Shown here: piece after piece, positions 44,481 to 56,713 of the stretch
How positions within the stretch are numbered: the stretch's first letter is position 1
Layout: each line of letters opens with the position of its first letter
Source: Lathyrus oleraceus
Taxonomy: Eukaryota > Streptophyta > Magnoliopsida > Fabales > Fabaceae
NCBI RefSeq assembly: GCF_024323335.1
Contig: NC_066585.1
Location: 530,516,582-530,580,581 of the forward strand
Direction: 5' to 3'
DNA length: 64,000 bases
Notes under the pieces: model-generated
Database searches by the model: none
Seen by the model: only the letters and a program-made list of their open reading frames with translations
What the model was told of the DNA's origin: nothing
Made by a program: the position numbers and the translations under genes

Positions 44481-46630
44481 TATAATGTTGGCTCATTCTG
44501 ATTGGTTGGGCTTTGCGTGTGTGTTTTTACTGATAGACTTATTTTATTTATTATTATGAAGTGTATTCACTTTCACAATACGGTGCTTGGCCCATTCAAC
44601 GCCCAGCGCCCTCACTTGTGTTTTATTTTTCCTTTTCACTTGTTATTTTCATATTTTCTTATTTTTTCCTATTTTCTTTTCATTTTTATTTCATTTTTTC
44701 TACCACTTATTTTATTTTTAACCAATCATTTTGTAAATACACCTTGACATATTTTCCATCCATATTTTATGTTCATTTTGTTTATTTTATTTTTGACCAT
44801 TTCATTGATATTTTTACCCTTGGTTGTTGATGTTGGTTAATGAAATCTATTGATCATGGTTTTTGATCTTTTAGGGTTGATAAATCCTTCAATGCTTCAA
44901 ACCTATCAATGGATCATTTATGATACTTTGGGGTGTTGATAGGTTGCCTCTATTTAACCATATTTTAATTCATTTGATGCATAAATGAAACTCTATTTGT
45001 GATCATATCTTGTTGATCCTTTTGATTGTTTTTGCTTCCATTGACTACTAGCCATCTAACACTTATGTTTAATTGTTTGACTTGTACATTTAATCAATTG
45101 TTAACTTATAATTATTTGGATGATGTAATCTTTCATTTGTCAAATCATTGATAGATGGACTTGGGGTTGTATAACTTTCTTTGGTTCAAATCTATTGTTA
45201 GATGATCAAAGATCATCTTCAATACTTTGCATCAACGATAAGTTATCCCTTGATGCACCATATTTTGAATCCTTTGACTTATGGATAGATAATCCCTAGA
45301 TGGTTACCATGTATATTTAACTAACCACTAACTATTCAATATTAACCATTGTTATTGTTGATCTTGTTTATCATCTTATGATTTACTTTCTTGTTAACTT
45401 TATTACATTGTAATTTACTTTTGAGTACTCATCATCATCATCATTGTATATATCTTCCTCATGCATATCATTTTATCTATTATCATCATACAATCAAAAA
45501 CAACAAAAATATGATAAAATTATAAGACCAAAAAGATACATTCATCTGTAACCAACCATTGGATTTAGAGGATTTCATTTAGGACCCTTGCTTGGAGACC
45601 TTCCCCTAATCTTTTGACACTTTTCCCTAACTCGGATTTTCATATGTAACTTGCAATCTTTTATTGTAATAATGACATCATGGCACTATCCTAGTGAGAC
45701 ATGACTATAATACCATTATCCACTTGTTAGGATAAGTCACTTTGCATACACAAGGCTTTCTCTCGGGCCACCTTACGGTGAGACCCTTTATTTCTTGTTT
45801 GGTTACTTTGTATATATTCATTGTACATCATCATTTCATAATCAAAAGCAATAAACCCTGGATCCAACGTCAAGTACATTTTCATAATCAAATTCAAAAT
45901 ACAATAAAAATACGATTAGTATTGTATGCCACAAGCCTTAAGTGGTGGAGAATGAATAAGGATTAAGCTCTCATACCCTTACTCTGATTATTTTGGACAC
46001 AAGATGTTTGGCTTATTTGTCTAGAACATTCACCTCCGCCCATAGACTTTTAGTGCAATCTAATCACAAATATTCTTTTCAAAAACTCTAAAAACAACAT
46101 CAACTCATCAAACTCATTTTTATGTCTTAAGGCATCACACCGAAAATCCTTTTTCAAGGTAAAATCAACCAACTCACAAACATTTTCTACTCCGAACTAT
46201 AGAGTTCTTCTTCATCACTTGATGAATGATACGTAGGCACAAGGGCCACAATCCTTGGTGAGCACAATAATAAAAAAACCTAAATCTCATTCTTTCACAC
46301 TCTCTTGAAAATAAAGCATTTGTTATTGATAAATACCCACGCACGCTGACAACTTAAACGGTTCCCATGGAGTACCATGGACGTGAGGGATGTTAATATT
46401 TCCCCCTTGCCTAATTGACTTTCAAACCCATTATTTGGTTGCGAGATCAATCATTGTCCATATACACTCTCTTGTGTATTTTTTTCTTTAAGGATTTTAT
46501 CAACTATTTCCCCTTTCCTCTCTTTTATACGAGGTATAAAATAAAATTCGATGGCGACTCTGGTATTTGCCTTTTCTTTTAAGAGAAATTCCCTTTATAG
46601 TCAATCAGCTTCTTTTTCGCAGTAGCGACA
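44481..46630 (+). repeat. Ogre/Tat-type LTR, plus orientation
   Basis: Ends CGCAGTAGCGACA at 46630, preceded by the family end block GACGTGAGGGATGTTAATATT, CCCCTTGCCTAATTGACT and ATGGCGACTCTGG. The inner part (44860-45300) is the inverted partner of 42790-42960. No primer binding site follows at 46631, so it is solo or truncated. Its start is not a clear TG, and the beginning abuts the broken gag fragment. Confidence 0.7.
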
Positions 46631-46910
46631 ATATGCTGAGTGATGATGCTTGTTGCAATACTCTTGTGTGCTTTTCATTTGTTTTAACTCAATTGCTTTG
46701 TATGTGTGATACATGATGATGTTGTGTATTATGGAATGAGGATAAAGGATGAAAAATGATGGTGATAAGCAAGGCAAGTGATGAAGATGATGCCATCAGG
46801 AGGGTCGCGTGGGACTCCTCCAAACTTGAACTCTCTTTTTTTTTTAAAGTTCTTTGTATTTCTTTTTTGTGTTTTATTTATTTATATTATTATTATTTGT
46901 TGGTTCTATG
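46631..46910. other. Spacer between two LTRs
   Basis: A short region with a T-tract (46840) and no recognised feature. Confidence 0.4.
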
Positions 46911-47856
46911 TGTTGGCAGCAATTTTGGTAAAACCTAGAGTGTTCACAAGATGTCACAAGTGTTGTCTTGACATAAGATAACATGTACCTGCAGGATGTT
47001 TAAAATGTGATTATGCAGGATTTTACTGAGATGTCAGACCCGATGTCATGACATTTGTATACAGAACATTCAGTCTGAATGTTATGTATTATGTGATTGC
47101 GTTTTTAATGCTAATCTATGTATGATTGATGAGACGTTTGAACGCGTTATCAATCAGTAATTACAACTAGATTGACTTATTTTCCAAAGAGATATAATCA
47201 GCTGTCATGAGAAGATATGAATGGAAAATAGTTTTAGGGTTTTATGATGTCCAAGCCCAGCCAATTGCTTCTATATAAAGGACATGGAAAATCTGGTTTT
47301 ATACACAAGAAATAACGAACGAACTATTGAGAGAGAATAAGGGTTTGAGTCTTGTGTGGTCGTGTGGATTGTAAGTCATTCATCCATCCATAGATGATTG
47401 AATTGGACTGATTTTTGAGTTGTAATTTGTCCACTCTAAGCTTTGAAGCATGAGTGTGTGTTTACTTGATTGAAGATTTTAAGCAAGATCAAGTATGAGT
47501 CTTTGAAGAGTGTCTTCTTTTCATTGTAATTTTTGTTTTATATCACTGCTATGATTGAGGGGGAGTGAGCAGGATCTCATATCTAAGAGTTCTTAGGTAG
47601 AAGCCACACGGGTAGAGATTAGGTGAAAAGACTGTAACTTGAAGTTGTTTACTGAGAGTTTTTGAACTGATTCTGTTTAGTGGATTTCCTTCCTGGCTTG
47701 GTAACCCCCAAACGTAGGTGAGTTTGCACCGAACTGGGTTAACAATTGTTTGTGTCTCTTGCATTACTGTTCTTTATCTTTTATCATGTTTGTATTGTTC
47801 AGATATTAGTGTCGTGACATTACCTTCGACATCTCATATCTGATACCAGAATTTCA
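46911..47856 (+). repeat. Ty1/copia-type LTR (946 bp)
   Basis: Starts TGTTGGCAGCAATTTTGGTA and ends TCTGATACCAGAATTTCA; both ends are familiar from legume copia LTRs. A TATATAAA box at 47273-47279 is followed by a transcript-start-like stretch (GAACGAACTATTGAGAGAG). No primer binding site or coding sequence follows, and the flanking five bases (CTATG and TTATT) do not match, so it is a solo LTR with eroded repeats or one end of a rearranged element. Confidence 0.78.
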
Positions 47857-48434
47857 TTATTATTTTAAAACATATATGCAATGTATGTGTAATGTATAAG
47901 AAGGTGAACACTTTGGAAATCTAATGTACTTTTATTTATTTGCAAAATGTGCTTTTAATAATAAAAAAACTTACTTTGTGAATAATAGAAGCCTATTCCA
48001 ATATTATGCCATAATATCCTTTTGAAAGTACAAGGGCCAAATTAGAATAAACTCCCTAATTAAAAAAAGTATGAGGCATGTAAAAAATGGCATGAGAAAT
48101 GCAAGGCACTAAACAATATAAAAATGCTTTTAACGAAGCTTATAAACCAAACACACAACCATGAACATATGCAAACTTTATTACAAAGAAAAAAAAACCT
48201 AATCTCAAATATCTTCAAATTATTTAACAAACAAAATCAAATCATGAATAACCATGACGGTAGGCCAAATGACTTATTATAGATGCAGATGAACAATCCT
48301 GTCTAATTGATCCTAAATTCAATTGGATATAGATTTAAAAATATAAAAGATACAAATATAAAATAAATTAAAAAATAGATAGATGATAAGATAAAATTAG
48401 GATATCACATTCAGCATTATAAAAAAAATTATTA
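47857..48434. other. AT-rich sequence, nothing recognised
   Basis: No gene, RNA or clear repeat up to the start of the segmental duplication. Confidence 0.4.
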
Positions 48435-48877
48435 AAAAAAAGAATTAAGAAAACAAACACAAAGGATGTTTAACCCTTACAAATGATCAACCTCAAAACA
48501 ACGACAACGTTAAGAGAAACAAGGATTTACATTAGAATTCCAAGCTTCTCTACTACATAAAGGAGATTCACCAATCCCAAACCATAAACTGAATTTATCC
48601 TTATCTATTATACTCATAATTTCTAATCTACCATCACTAAAAAGAATATTATTTTTATTTAACCATATACCTCTACAAACAGTTAACCAAATGATTGAAG
48701 GTCATTTAACCTTTGATTTTGCCACTTCGCAAATCTGAAGAAAATGGCCAGTGATCGTCGATTGCTCCAAGAGTAGCATTAAACCCATCTAACTTGTAAT
48801 ATTGTGCAATAATTAGAAGAACTATTAAAATCTATTATGTTTTGGGGATAGTTTCCCCGGTTGTCCAAGTAATTTTT

Positions 48878-50251
48878 TGAAAGAGAATTGCGGTCCAAAA
48901 CGCAGCGGAAATTAAAATTTTCTCCTTTAGAGATCCTTACGAATGGGCATGATCAGTGATAGAATATTTACCTCTTGTGACGATTGAAACCTTTGGTGCA
49001 GATCTCTTGTGACGATCAAAACCTTTGATGCAGATCCACGGAGCGATCACAAACGTTGAACGATGACAACGTCTCTACTCAGTCCACACGAACGGATTCC
49101 TTCAATCTCAGTGCTAGCTGGTACGAATGAAGGCTTTGAGTGAGAGAGAGAGAGAGAGAGAAAACGAAAATAATGCAACCGCAATAAATGCTTCTGCACA
49201 AGGGTTCTATTTATAGAACCACTTGTGTGGGCTTTAAGCAAAAAGGTCCACTTAAGTGTATTTTGGCTCATATCTTATAATATGCCCAAAATCACTTAAG
49301 CCCATGGTACCTTACCATATTTCGTATTCTACTCAAGTACACCGTACCTTACGATGTTCTATAATTCACTTAAGGGCACCGTACCTTACGGTATTCCTTA
49401 GTTACTCTATCTCTCATCAATCCGTCCTTTGTGTGTGACCCTGTAGGTTTTCGTGACGGCAATTATATTAAATCACGCATTTAACATAATAAACAGTGAG
49501 CGGTATCTAGCAACACATCACTGCTACCCAAGACACGAAAATGTCATGTGATTTGACAATTCCTTCTGTGATAATACTTATGTGTATAATTACCCTTTTG
49601 CCCTTATGTCTATATTGAACACAAGGCATAGACCGTGTCATCCTTGTCCAGTTCAATATTGGGCCCATAGACATTTATCCTGTTATGCAGGATGGGCAAA
49701 TTCCATCTAGGTCACTCATGTCCCTCAGCATGCTTCGTGGAGTACCCATCAACTGTCTTTATGGTTATCCAGTTACGGACAACGTTGGATCAGCAATAAA
49801 GCACTCGACTCCACATCTAGGGTCCATAGTGGTTTCAGGTCGAAGAGTGGTATACACCATTATCACCATGAGAATAACTTATGACACTTTGCATAACATT
49901 CTATATAGTATTCTCATAGCGGGTCAATCCGGTATAAATATTACTCATAATATTCATACCTATGTTTTAGACTTGATAACTCTTTATCCATGATCCGTGA
50001 GATGTGATCATCAGTCTACAAACATAATAGTCTTAATGCTTTAAAGTTATCCCACTTCACACTAAAGCTCGACTACACATACTTTAAGAATATTGTCCTT
50101 ATGTTTAATGTGTTCTCATGATTAAGTCACACTTAATACATTAAACGGACTATCTATTCCAGGGACTTTATTAATCGACCATAATAAAGAAAAGCCTTTT
50201 ATTATTCGATACAAGTACCAAAAGTATTGACCTCTAGGGCTTACACCAACA
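48878..50251 (-). mobile_element. Solo LTR (1374 bp), minus orientation
   Basis: The minus strand starts TGTTGGTGTAAGCCCTAGAG at 50251 and ends GAATTCTCTTTCA at 48878. The two flanks, GTCCAAGTAATTTT and TTTTCAACTAG, are contiguous in the uninterrupted sister copy near 31745, so this is an insertion with TTTT(T) as target repeat. A TATA string TCTATAAATAG lies at about 49205-49216. A (GA)n run is at 49138-49161. The lineage is not determined. The 102-codon plus-strand ORF at 49685 lies within it and has no domain. Confidence 0.85.
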
Positions 50252-50813
50252 TTTTCAACTAGAAAAATAATTATATTTTGTTTTTCAATTTATATAAAAA
50301 AGTTAAAAATACTTAAAAATAAATATCCTTCTCATTCTTTTTATTCCAATTGTTATTTTATTAGTAGACCGTTAAACATTAGTTTCATTCCAATGTATAT
50401 GAATAATGATGAAATATTTGTTATTTGTTATTAATCAACCACTAAATATTAGTTTTATTCTAATGTAAATGAATAATGATGAAATATTATTTACATATGC
50501 GTAAACTACTCTCATTACACAAATTTAAAAAAAATAAAAAAATATAATTACATTTATAGATAAATTCTTTTTCTCCCATGAATCTTAAGTTCAATATCGG
50601 TATTTTTAATATAAATTATGTTAAAATTTTAATTAATTTTAAAATAAAATAAAATAAAAAAATGACATGAGATTAGATCATAATATTTGATATGTTAAGG
50701 GTACGGGTATTCAATTAAATTGAAAGTATATAGTTTAGAGTTCGGTCCGAAAGATACGAACCTTGACTAAATATTATTTCCATCAAAAATCAAACTTTGT
50801 ACTCCTCAAACCT

Positions 50814-51307
50814 TTATTCCTTTTTCTCACATTCTTCTAAACATGAATTCACAATCAGATCAATGTCACCAACATCTGTCAATAGTCAATTCTAGTTAGA
50901 AACATCATTAGTTAGCACAATCAAAATAATAATAAGATTAGTTTGATAATAATACTATATACGGTAAGATATAAAAGTTAAAGTTAATTACCAGGTTTGT
51001 CTTTTATGTTTATGGATTTTGAAATAGCGCATTTAGTTGCACAATTATGAACAACTCTGGACAATACCTTATTACATTTTATTAATTTACACCCAGCAAC
51101 ACAACCCACATATAATGGCACTGTCTTTATGAGACGTCTACATTGAAAACTACACTTTCCAATACAAATGATATCACTCATTGCACTTTTGGAAATTGAA
51201 TTTTTGGAATTTGATGAACTTGGTGGATGAGCATCCTAAGCATGTGCCACAACTAATAACAACATAAGAAAAATTGAAATAATTTTTTTCATCTCAAACT
51301 TTGTCAT
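50814..51307 (-). pseudogene. Cysteine-rich peptide pseudogene (paralog of 32221-32688)
   Basis: Exons 50992-51307 and 50814-50875 keep the same structure: start MTKFEMKKIIS, all ten cysteines, donor G/GTAATT at 50991, acceptor TTGACAG ending at 50876, and a second exon ending NSCLEECEKKE. Together they give 378 nt in frame. A TAG at 51236-51238 replaces the residue after the signal peptide (E in the sister copy), so no full product can be made. The donor is also weaker than the GTAAGT of copy 1. Initiation at the internal ATG (51181) would give a peptide without a signal sequence, which I consider unlikely to be functional. Confidence 0.8.
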
Positions 51308-51673
51308 ACTTTTTCAGTTATAATTTTTTGTTGTTTGGGTAGTATATGTTAAATTTGTTTTGATAATGAAAAAGAGAGTACAAAATCTCAATTTATAAGA
51401 AAAGAAATAACTACATTTAAGTATATACATGATATAAAAATAAAAATACTAATCAAATATAGAAAAAAGAAATTAATTACTTAAAATAAGTCATTCCTTA
51501 ACTGATAATAGATATACTAAAAAAATTCCTTTTTTTACATATAACATGGTGAAAAATATACAAAGCAAATGTGGAATGAGACTAGTTTTAGTTTGGTAAT
51601 AAATTGAAAATGGATTTAAAGAATTGAAATTTTTTAATTTTATAAAGAAATTTATCTAAATAAATTAAATGAA

Positions 51674-52679
51674 GTGTGGGGCTGATAACAATTAATTTCG
51701 TTTGAGTATCTCGTGCAAGTTTGGAAATGGAGCGGATGTTAATTTTTGGAGGGATTGTTGGATTGGTAAAGAATATCTATGCATTCAATTTTATCGGTTG
51801 TTTCAGGTGTTGCAGGAGCCTTTTTTGTGTATTTTGGATGTTGGCTTTATGGTGCAGAGTGCTTGGTTTTGGTCGTTATGCCGCCATCGAGAGTGTTGCG
51901 TGTGCAGGTAGCAAATGAGTATGACAGTCTGTTATTGATTCTGCAGGTTTTCCAGCTTGACCCAAATGATCTTGATCGATTTGTTTGGTGAAGTGTTGTC
52001 GGGGGCTTTTCGGTGAAATATGCTTTCGACAGATTGCGCATGACCGATGATCAAATTTCTTCTTTCGATATGGGTTGGTTGTCTTCTTTAAAGTTTGTCT
52101 GGAAATCAAACATGACTTCAAATATTCAATTGTTCATGTGGAGGTTGTTTCATTATAGATTGCAAACAAGAGATGAACTTGATAAAAGAGATGTTATTTC
52201 TAGCGTGCATAATCTCGTTTTCCCAGTATGCTTTGGTTCGAACGAGAGTCACCATCATGTCTTCATTGCTTGTAGGGTTGCAAATGATGTTTGGTTATCT
52301 CGTTTGGAGTGGGTAGGGGTGGTTGACAATTTTTCTGTTTCTACTGATTCTGATCACCTCTTATTATTTGCCTCTATTATGTCGAAGAGGACATGGAAAA
52401 ATTGTAGAATTTTATTTGGTTATATGTCGACAGAGCTATTTAGCTAATTAGGAATGACATTTTATTCAATGGTAGGATGAAAGGGAGTCGGAAGACTATT
52501 TTTGTAGACAAATCTTTAGCTTGGGATTGAATTAGTGCTAGATCTTTGGTCAGTTTTCGGTCTCTAAAGATGATTGATTGTCCAATTCGTTTGTAGCTTT
52601 GACTTAGCTCGGTTTCTTCTTTGTATTGGGTTAAGTACCCTTTGTGCTCGCTTTAATGCATTTTTTCTTGCTTATAAAA
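51674..52679 (+). mobile_element. 5'-truncated L1-type LINE with 12-bp target duplication
   Basis: AAATTAAATGAA occurs immediately before (51662-51673) and after (52680-52691). The element ends TTGCTTATAAAAA, a short A-rich tail, as for LINE insertions. Its coding remnant is the C-terminal zinc-binding (zf-RVT) region of a plant LINE: VNFWRDCWIGKEYL, then FVWKSNMTSNIQLFMWRLFH, LQTRDELDKRD and ESHHHVFIACRVANDVWL. Frameshifts and stops are present. The first 5 kb or so of a full LINE is missing. The sister copy lacks it. Confidence 0.9.
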
Positions 52680-52989
52680 AAATTAAATGAATTTTGGTTC
52701 GAACCTGTAATAAACGTAAATCAGATTAAAAAGGATGATTACTACAAAAAGCATATACAACGACGTCACCGTTACTACAGTCCTTCGAAGGATCGTGGTG
52801 ATATCTCTAAATTCAGACGCCTATATATTTTTTTTAATTAAACATTGTTAACTTATTACTATGAGTTTTTAAAACAACTGTAGTCATATCAGTTGACGTT
52901 TCATGAGTTTGATTCTCAGCTACTGCTAATTCGTGATTTCTTCAGTATTTTAGCACCATCTTTCATTTTTATTTTTAAAAAAAGAAAGT

Positions 52990-53200
52990 TATATCACTAC
53001 AGTTCTTTAAACTAACCATTGTGATATATTTTTTAAAATTTTAATTATTTAAAACCTCGCACTTTTTTTTTATAAAATACCATTAATGTAAATTTTATAT
53101 CATTAGGTTCTTTAAACTAACCGTTGTGATATATTTTTTAATTTCTTTTTTAATTTTTAATTACTTAAAATCTGACGTATTTTTTATAAAATATCATTAA
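52990..53200. repeat. 105-bp tandem duplication, AT-rich
   Basis: TTCTTTAAACTAACC recurs at 53003 and 53108, followed in both by [AG]TTGTGATATATTTTTTAA and later AAAATA(C/T)CATTAAT. Possibly part of an unrecognised transposon; nearby ACGACGTCACCGTTACTACA strings support that only weakly. Confidence 0.65.
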
Positions 53201-53224
53201 TATAAATCTTATATTCCAGCGGTT

Positions 53225-53731
53225 AGTTAGGATTTGACCACAACCTTTTCATGAGATGAACAAACATTTGTACCTTTGAGACATAGCCTGTAATCTTTTC
53301 TTATTCTCCCCTATGCAATTTGACGACTTTAACCTTCTCACCTCCTTCGTAATACTTGACAAGAATATCTCATGCCTCATTCGTTGATTCAACATGAAAA
53401 ATCTGAACGTCGCTTCTACCGCCGATTAAAAATAAAATAAAACATTGCAGTCTTTCATCTTGGCCTTTTTGTTCGTGATTCTCTAAGCATCAATTGTGTT
53501 CTCAGCAAGCTCAGAGACGTCATTAGTAACCACTTTTGTGGTTTCATGAAAACCAAACAGAGATTGCATTTGTTTTTTTCATCGGGTCCAATTCTTATCG
53601 TCAAGAATTTGAAGAGAACTCAGAATGTCGGTGTTACCATCTTTGTAGCAAACGTGATTAACAATCCACGATCCCGAAAACACGATCATCAACGTGTGAT
53701 TCTTGAAAACACAACCAAGAAGCTAACTGAA
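53225..53731 (-). pseudogene. Degenerate Ty1/copia gag remnant
   Basis: The minus strand, just inside the primer binding site, reads STNEA.DILVKYYEGGEKVK and VVKL, the pattern (SKEAWD.L...Y.G..KV..VKL) of gag in short-LTR copia elements of the Ale/Retrofit type. It is full of stops and is cut off at about 53220, where the rest of the element is missing. Confidence 0.65.
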
Positions 53732-53745
53732 GCTCTAGATACCAA
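53732..53745 (-). promoter_or_regulatory. Copia primer binding site
   Basis: Minus-strand TTGGTATCTAGAGC, one base off TTGGTATCAGAGC, which pairs with the initiator tRNA-Met used by Ty1/copia elements. It lies 2 bp from the LTR end. Confidence 0.8.
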
Positions 53746-53747
53746 TT

Positions 53748-53841
53748 TGTTAGTGCGTTATGCACTTTTAGTGAGGAGCGAAAAATAGAGAGAATGAAGA
53801 ATAAGGATTGTTATTATTGAATGTTATATAAAACGGAATTA

Positions 53842-53886
<45 letters not shown>

Positions 53887-53968
53887 CTTGTATTCTAAGT
53901 AACTAATATAACAAACTCTAACCCTAATTAATTTGGATTTGGGCTACAACTTAGATTATATCACAACA
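53748..53968 (-). repeat. Short Ty1/copia LTR (221 bp)
   Basis: The minus strand starts TGTTGTGATATAATCTAAGT at 53968 and ends GCATAACGCACTAACA at 53748, beside the primer binding site, so this is the 5' LTR of a minus-strand element. A (TA)n run of about 20 units (53845-53884) has expanded inside it. Confidence 0.85.
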
Positions 53969-54510
53969 ATGATGTGTGTTTGATTATAGAACCCCAAAAC
54001 TTATAGTTTGATGCATTCTCGAATTCTATGGTCCGTATAATATGAGCAACCTATATAAAACATGTGCAATATATCATATAATCAAGTAGATATGTTCTTA
54101 CATGTTAAATAGTTGAATGCATGCTGATTTGAGCAAGATTTGGCTATAAAATGAATCAATGCAAAGATTTGAGATTTGGAGATTTAAAAATTTAGATATG
54201 AAAAGAGAAAATGCAAAAGTGAGATGGAGTGAGAGATGTTTCGTGGTTTATATGGGCCGTTTAGATTCTAGAATCCAAACACTTGAAAAAACGCTTAAGA
54301 TTATAAAATTCAAATGGTATTAATTGGACTTTCGAGTGGCTTTTGATAGACAGAAGAAAGAAACAAAAAAGAAAAAGTCTTCAAATAATATTACCAGAAT
54401 TATTTGCAAGCTTTAATGTGAAATAGATTTTAAAATAAATTTAGAGTTAAATATATTTTAATCCTCTGTGAGTGAATTTCAGTTTATCCTCTATAAAAAT
54501 TATTTTTTGA
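53969..54510. other. AT-rich spacer
   Basis: No feature seen, apart from the outer flank of the inverted-repeat element to its right. Confidence 0.4.
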
Positions 54511-55785
54511 TTTCTCTTATAATGTTTAGATTTTATTTCTTTGTCTTCTTTGGTGACATGTCAACTAGGAAATCTTCATAGTTGTTGACTTGGCAGATCA
54601 TGTGGCTATTTAAATTTTTTCATAGGTATAGTAGTTGTTAATTATTTTTTATGCGCATGAATGTCGTTATTTATTTATTTTAAATTTATATGTATTTGTA
54701 TATTTTATTTTAAATTTATATTTTTAAATTAATTTTTATCATTTATTTTAAATTTATAATTTTAAATTAGTTTATACATTTTCTTAATCACCGTTTCTTT
54801 AGATAATTAGGATTATTTTAATCCTTTGACAAATTTTCTTTCAATATTGTGTATGCATTAACTAATATTTGTTGTCAACATCATTTATTTTTTTAATAAC
54901 TTTATTTTAATCTTGTTATAAATTTTCTATCAATATTATATTTGCAGGTATTATTCAATGTATGGACATGTGGAGAGACTAGCGAAAGGTAGAAGTCCAT
55001 ATGGTTCAGGAACATATGTTGGTGGTGATGGATCAAGACAACCAACTAAGCTTGAGTTGGAGCAAGCATTTTACCAAAGGAATATATATTGCAACCATCA
55101 CAAAGAAACTCAACGAAGTTGAATTTCAAAGTCACTAGTAACTTTTTAGTCCTAGTTTGTTGAGTTGTGCAATTTTATTTAATATGATTGTAAGTAACAT
55201 ATTCTGATATTTCAGAAATAATATTTTTTGTTTTGTATGGAGTGTTATTTTCCAATTGCAAGGAGCGTGATTATTCTTATGAAAAAAATGAAAACAAAAA
55301 AGGTATGAACAAATCTCAACCATTCATTATCGCTACCATTCTATGATTCATATTAAAAAGAAAATAAAATTTAAAATAAATTTAAATCATTTTCTAAAAC
55401 ATTGACAAGTGTGTATTCTTGTTTTTTTCGTTTTCAAAGCATTATTCTTTATTTTATATATGTATATTTTGTTTTAAATTATTTTTATGTTTTTCTCTTA
55501 TATTAAAGAAATATAAAATATAAATAGTAAAAATTAATTTTAAAATATAAATTTTAAATAAAATATACAAATACACATAAATTTAAAATAAATAAATATC
55601 AACATTCATACACTTAAAAACAATCAACAATTACTATACTTTAAAAAAAAGTAAAAAAAAATAAAAAAAAATCACATGGATTTAAAAAAAAATCACATTA
55701 TCTACCAAATAAACAATTATGAAGATTCTATAATTATTACGTCATCCAATAAATCAAAAAAAATATAATCTAAGAAAATAAAATA
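54511..55785. mobile_element. Long-inverted-repeat (foldback or MULE-like) element with captured gene piece
   Basis: The left arm (about 54520-54760) and right arm (about 55505-55780) are inverted copies: AATCTTCATAGTTGTTGAC versus the reverse of AATTATGAAGATTCT, and TTTAAATTTATATGTATTTG versus the reverse of CAAATACACATAAATTTAAA. Between them sits a fragment of a host gene with its intron edge and 3' UTR. Long terminal inverted repeats around a host fragment is the organisation of Pack-MULE elements. I could not identify outer ends or a 9-bp target repeat, so the class is open. Confidence 0.6.
54948..55138 (+). pseudogene. FQR1/WrbA-type NAD(P)H:quinone reductase gene fragment
   Basis: After an intron-end-like TATATTTGCAG the sequence reads [20 protein letters not shown] and then [20 protein letters not shown], that is the N-terminal flavodoxin-type motif of plant FQR1 proteins joined directly to their C-terminal region; the middle of the protein (about 130 residues) is deleted at about 54984. 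A one-base shift after EQAFYQ moves the last residues (IATITKKL) to another frame, ending at TAG 55136. The parent enzyme reduces quinones by two electrons; this fragment cannot. The retained intron edge and the downstream 3' UTR-like sequence indicate genomic capture, not a processed copy. Confidence 0.8.
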
Positions 55786-56713
55786 AATTTATTAACACAT
55801 AAATTTATCAGTCAAATCAGATTTATAAAATAGCCTATAAAAAGAAGAAAAAAAACATAGGATAGACTTCAGGCAAGACTTAGACATTTTTTTAAGTCTT
55901 GTCTAAACTTATCGTTTATAATCTCTAATACTTTTTCCATTTCATAAAAACTATCTTATTTGAATTATGTGCGATTTTTAAAAAAATAATTCAATATCTT
56001 AATTTTAATAATAAATTTAGTATTATTTACTAAAATATCTTTATTAATAAAGTTGTTGAGCAAAATAAAAGTTAAAAATAAAGATATAGTAGAAGAAAAG
56101 AATAATAAATGTTATATTTATATTATAAAAGAATAATTATTTTAAATTTTTTTTTTACAAATAAGACACTTTTATAAGATGGAAAGGGAAATAAGTAATG
56201 AAAGGAAATGTAACTTATACCTTAATTTTAACTGATTCAAATAATAAAATTTTATACTATTTCATCCCATTTTATACCACTTCATTTCATCACTTCTATA
56301 GACCCAAATCTTAAAAAAGGAAAATGGATGACGTGCCTAATGTGTTAGATGAATGTCTTAGAGTGTAATCTTGCATTTCTCAACAAAGTAATTTTAAACA
56401 GGGACCATGATAAAAGAATTTAATATAATAAGCTCTAGGGGACAAGAGAAGATAAAATAATAAGTTATAAGATTACATAGCTATATGCTTTAGCTCCCAA
56501 TTTTCAGTTCAAAATTTCACAAGTTACTGTGAATAAATATGCTTAGCTTATTGCTCCAAAACTAATCTATGATCATCAAAGACAACTAGACTTTGTCAAA
56601 TACTAACTGGTTTTATTTAAATATAGCCTCTCCAGTTTAATATAAGAACACATTTAATTTAATACATTACTCTCTAGCACATAAAACATTCATAGTTCAG
56701 AAAACTGATCAAT
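55786..56713. other. AT-rich intergenic region and 3' flank of DUF674 gene
   Basis: No gene or RNA seen. The portion next to 56713 should hold the polyadenylation region of the DUF674 gene; no certain signal was picked out. Confidence 0.45.

Larger units (their letters stand above)
48435..52725. repeat. Segmental duplication, copy 2 (broken)
   Basis: Second copy of 31140-33085, direct orientation, about 17 kb away. It contains an added solo LTR (48878-50251) and an added LINE (51674-52679), neither present in copy 1, so both inserted after the duplication, or were never in copy 1. Similarity ends at about GTAATAAACGTAAAT (52713). The contained gene is a pseudogene. Confidence 0.85.

Noticed and set aside
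43142..44830. Several Phe/Ile-rich ORFs
   Set aside because: Low-complexity AT-rich LTR sequence read in arbitrary frames; no conserved motif.
49685..49993. A 102-codon plus-strand ORF
   Set aside because: It lies wholly inside a solo LTR on the opposite strand and shows no domain.
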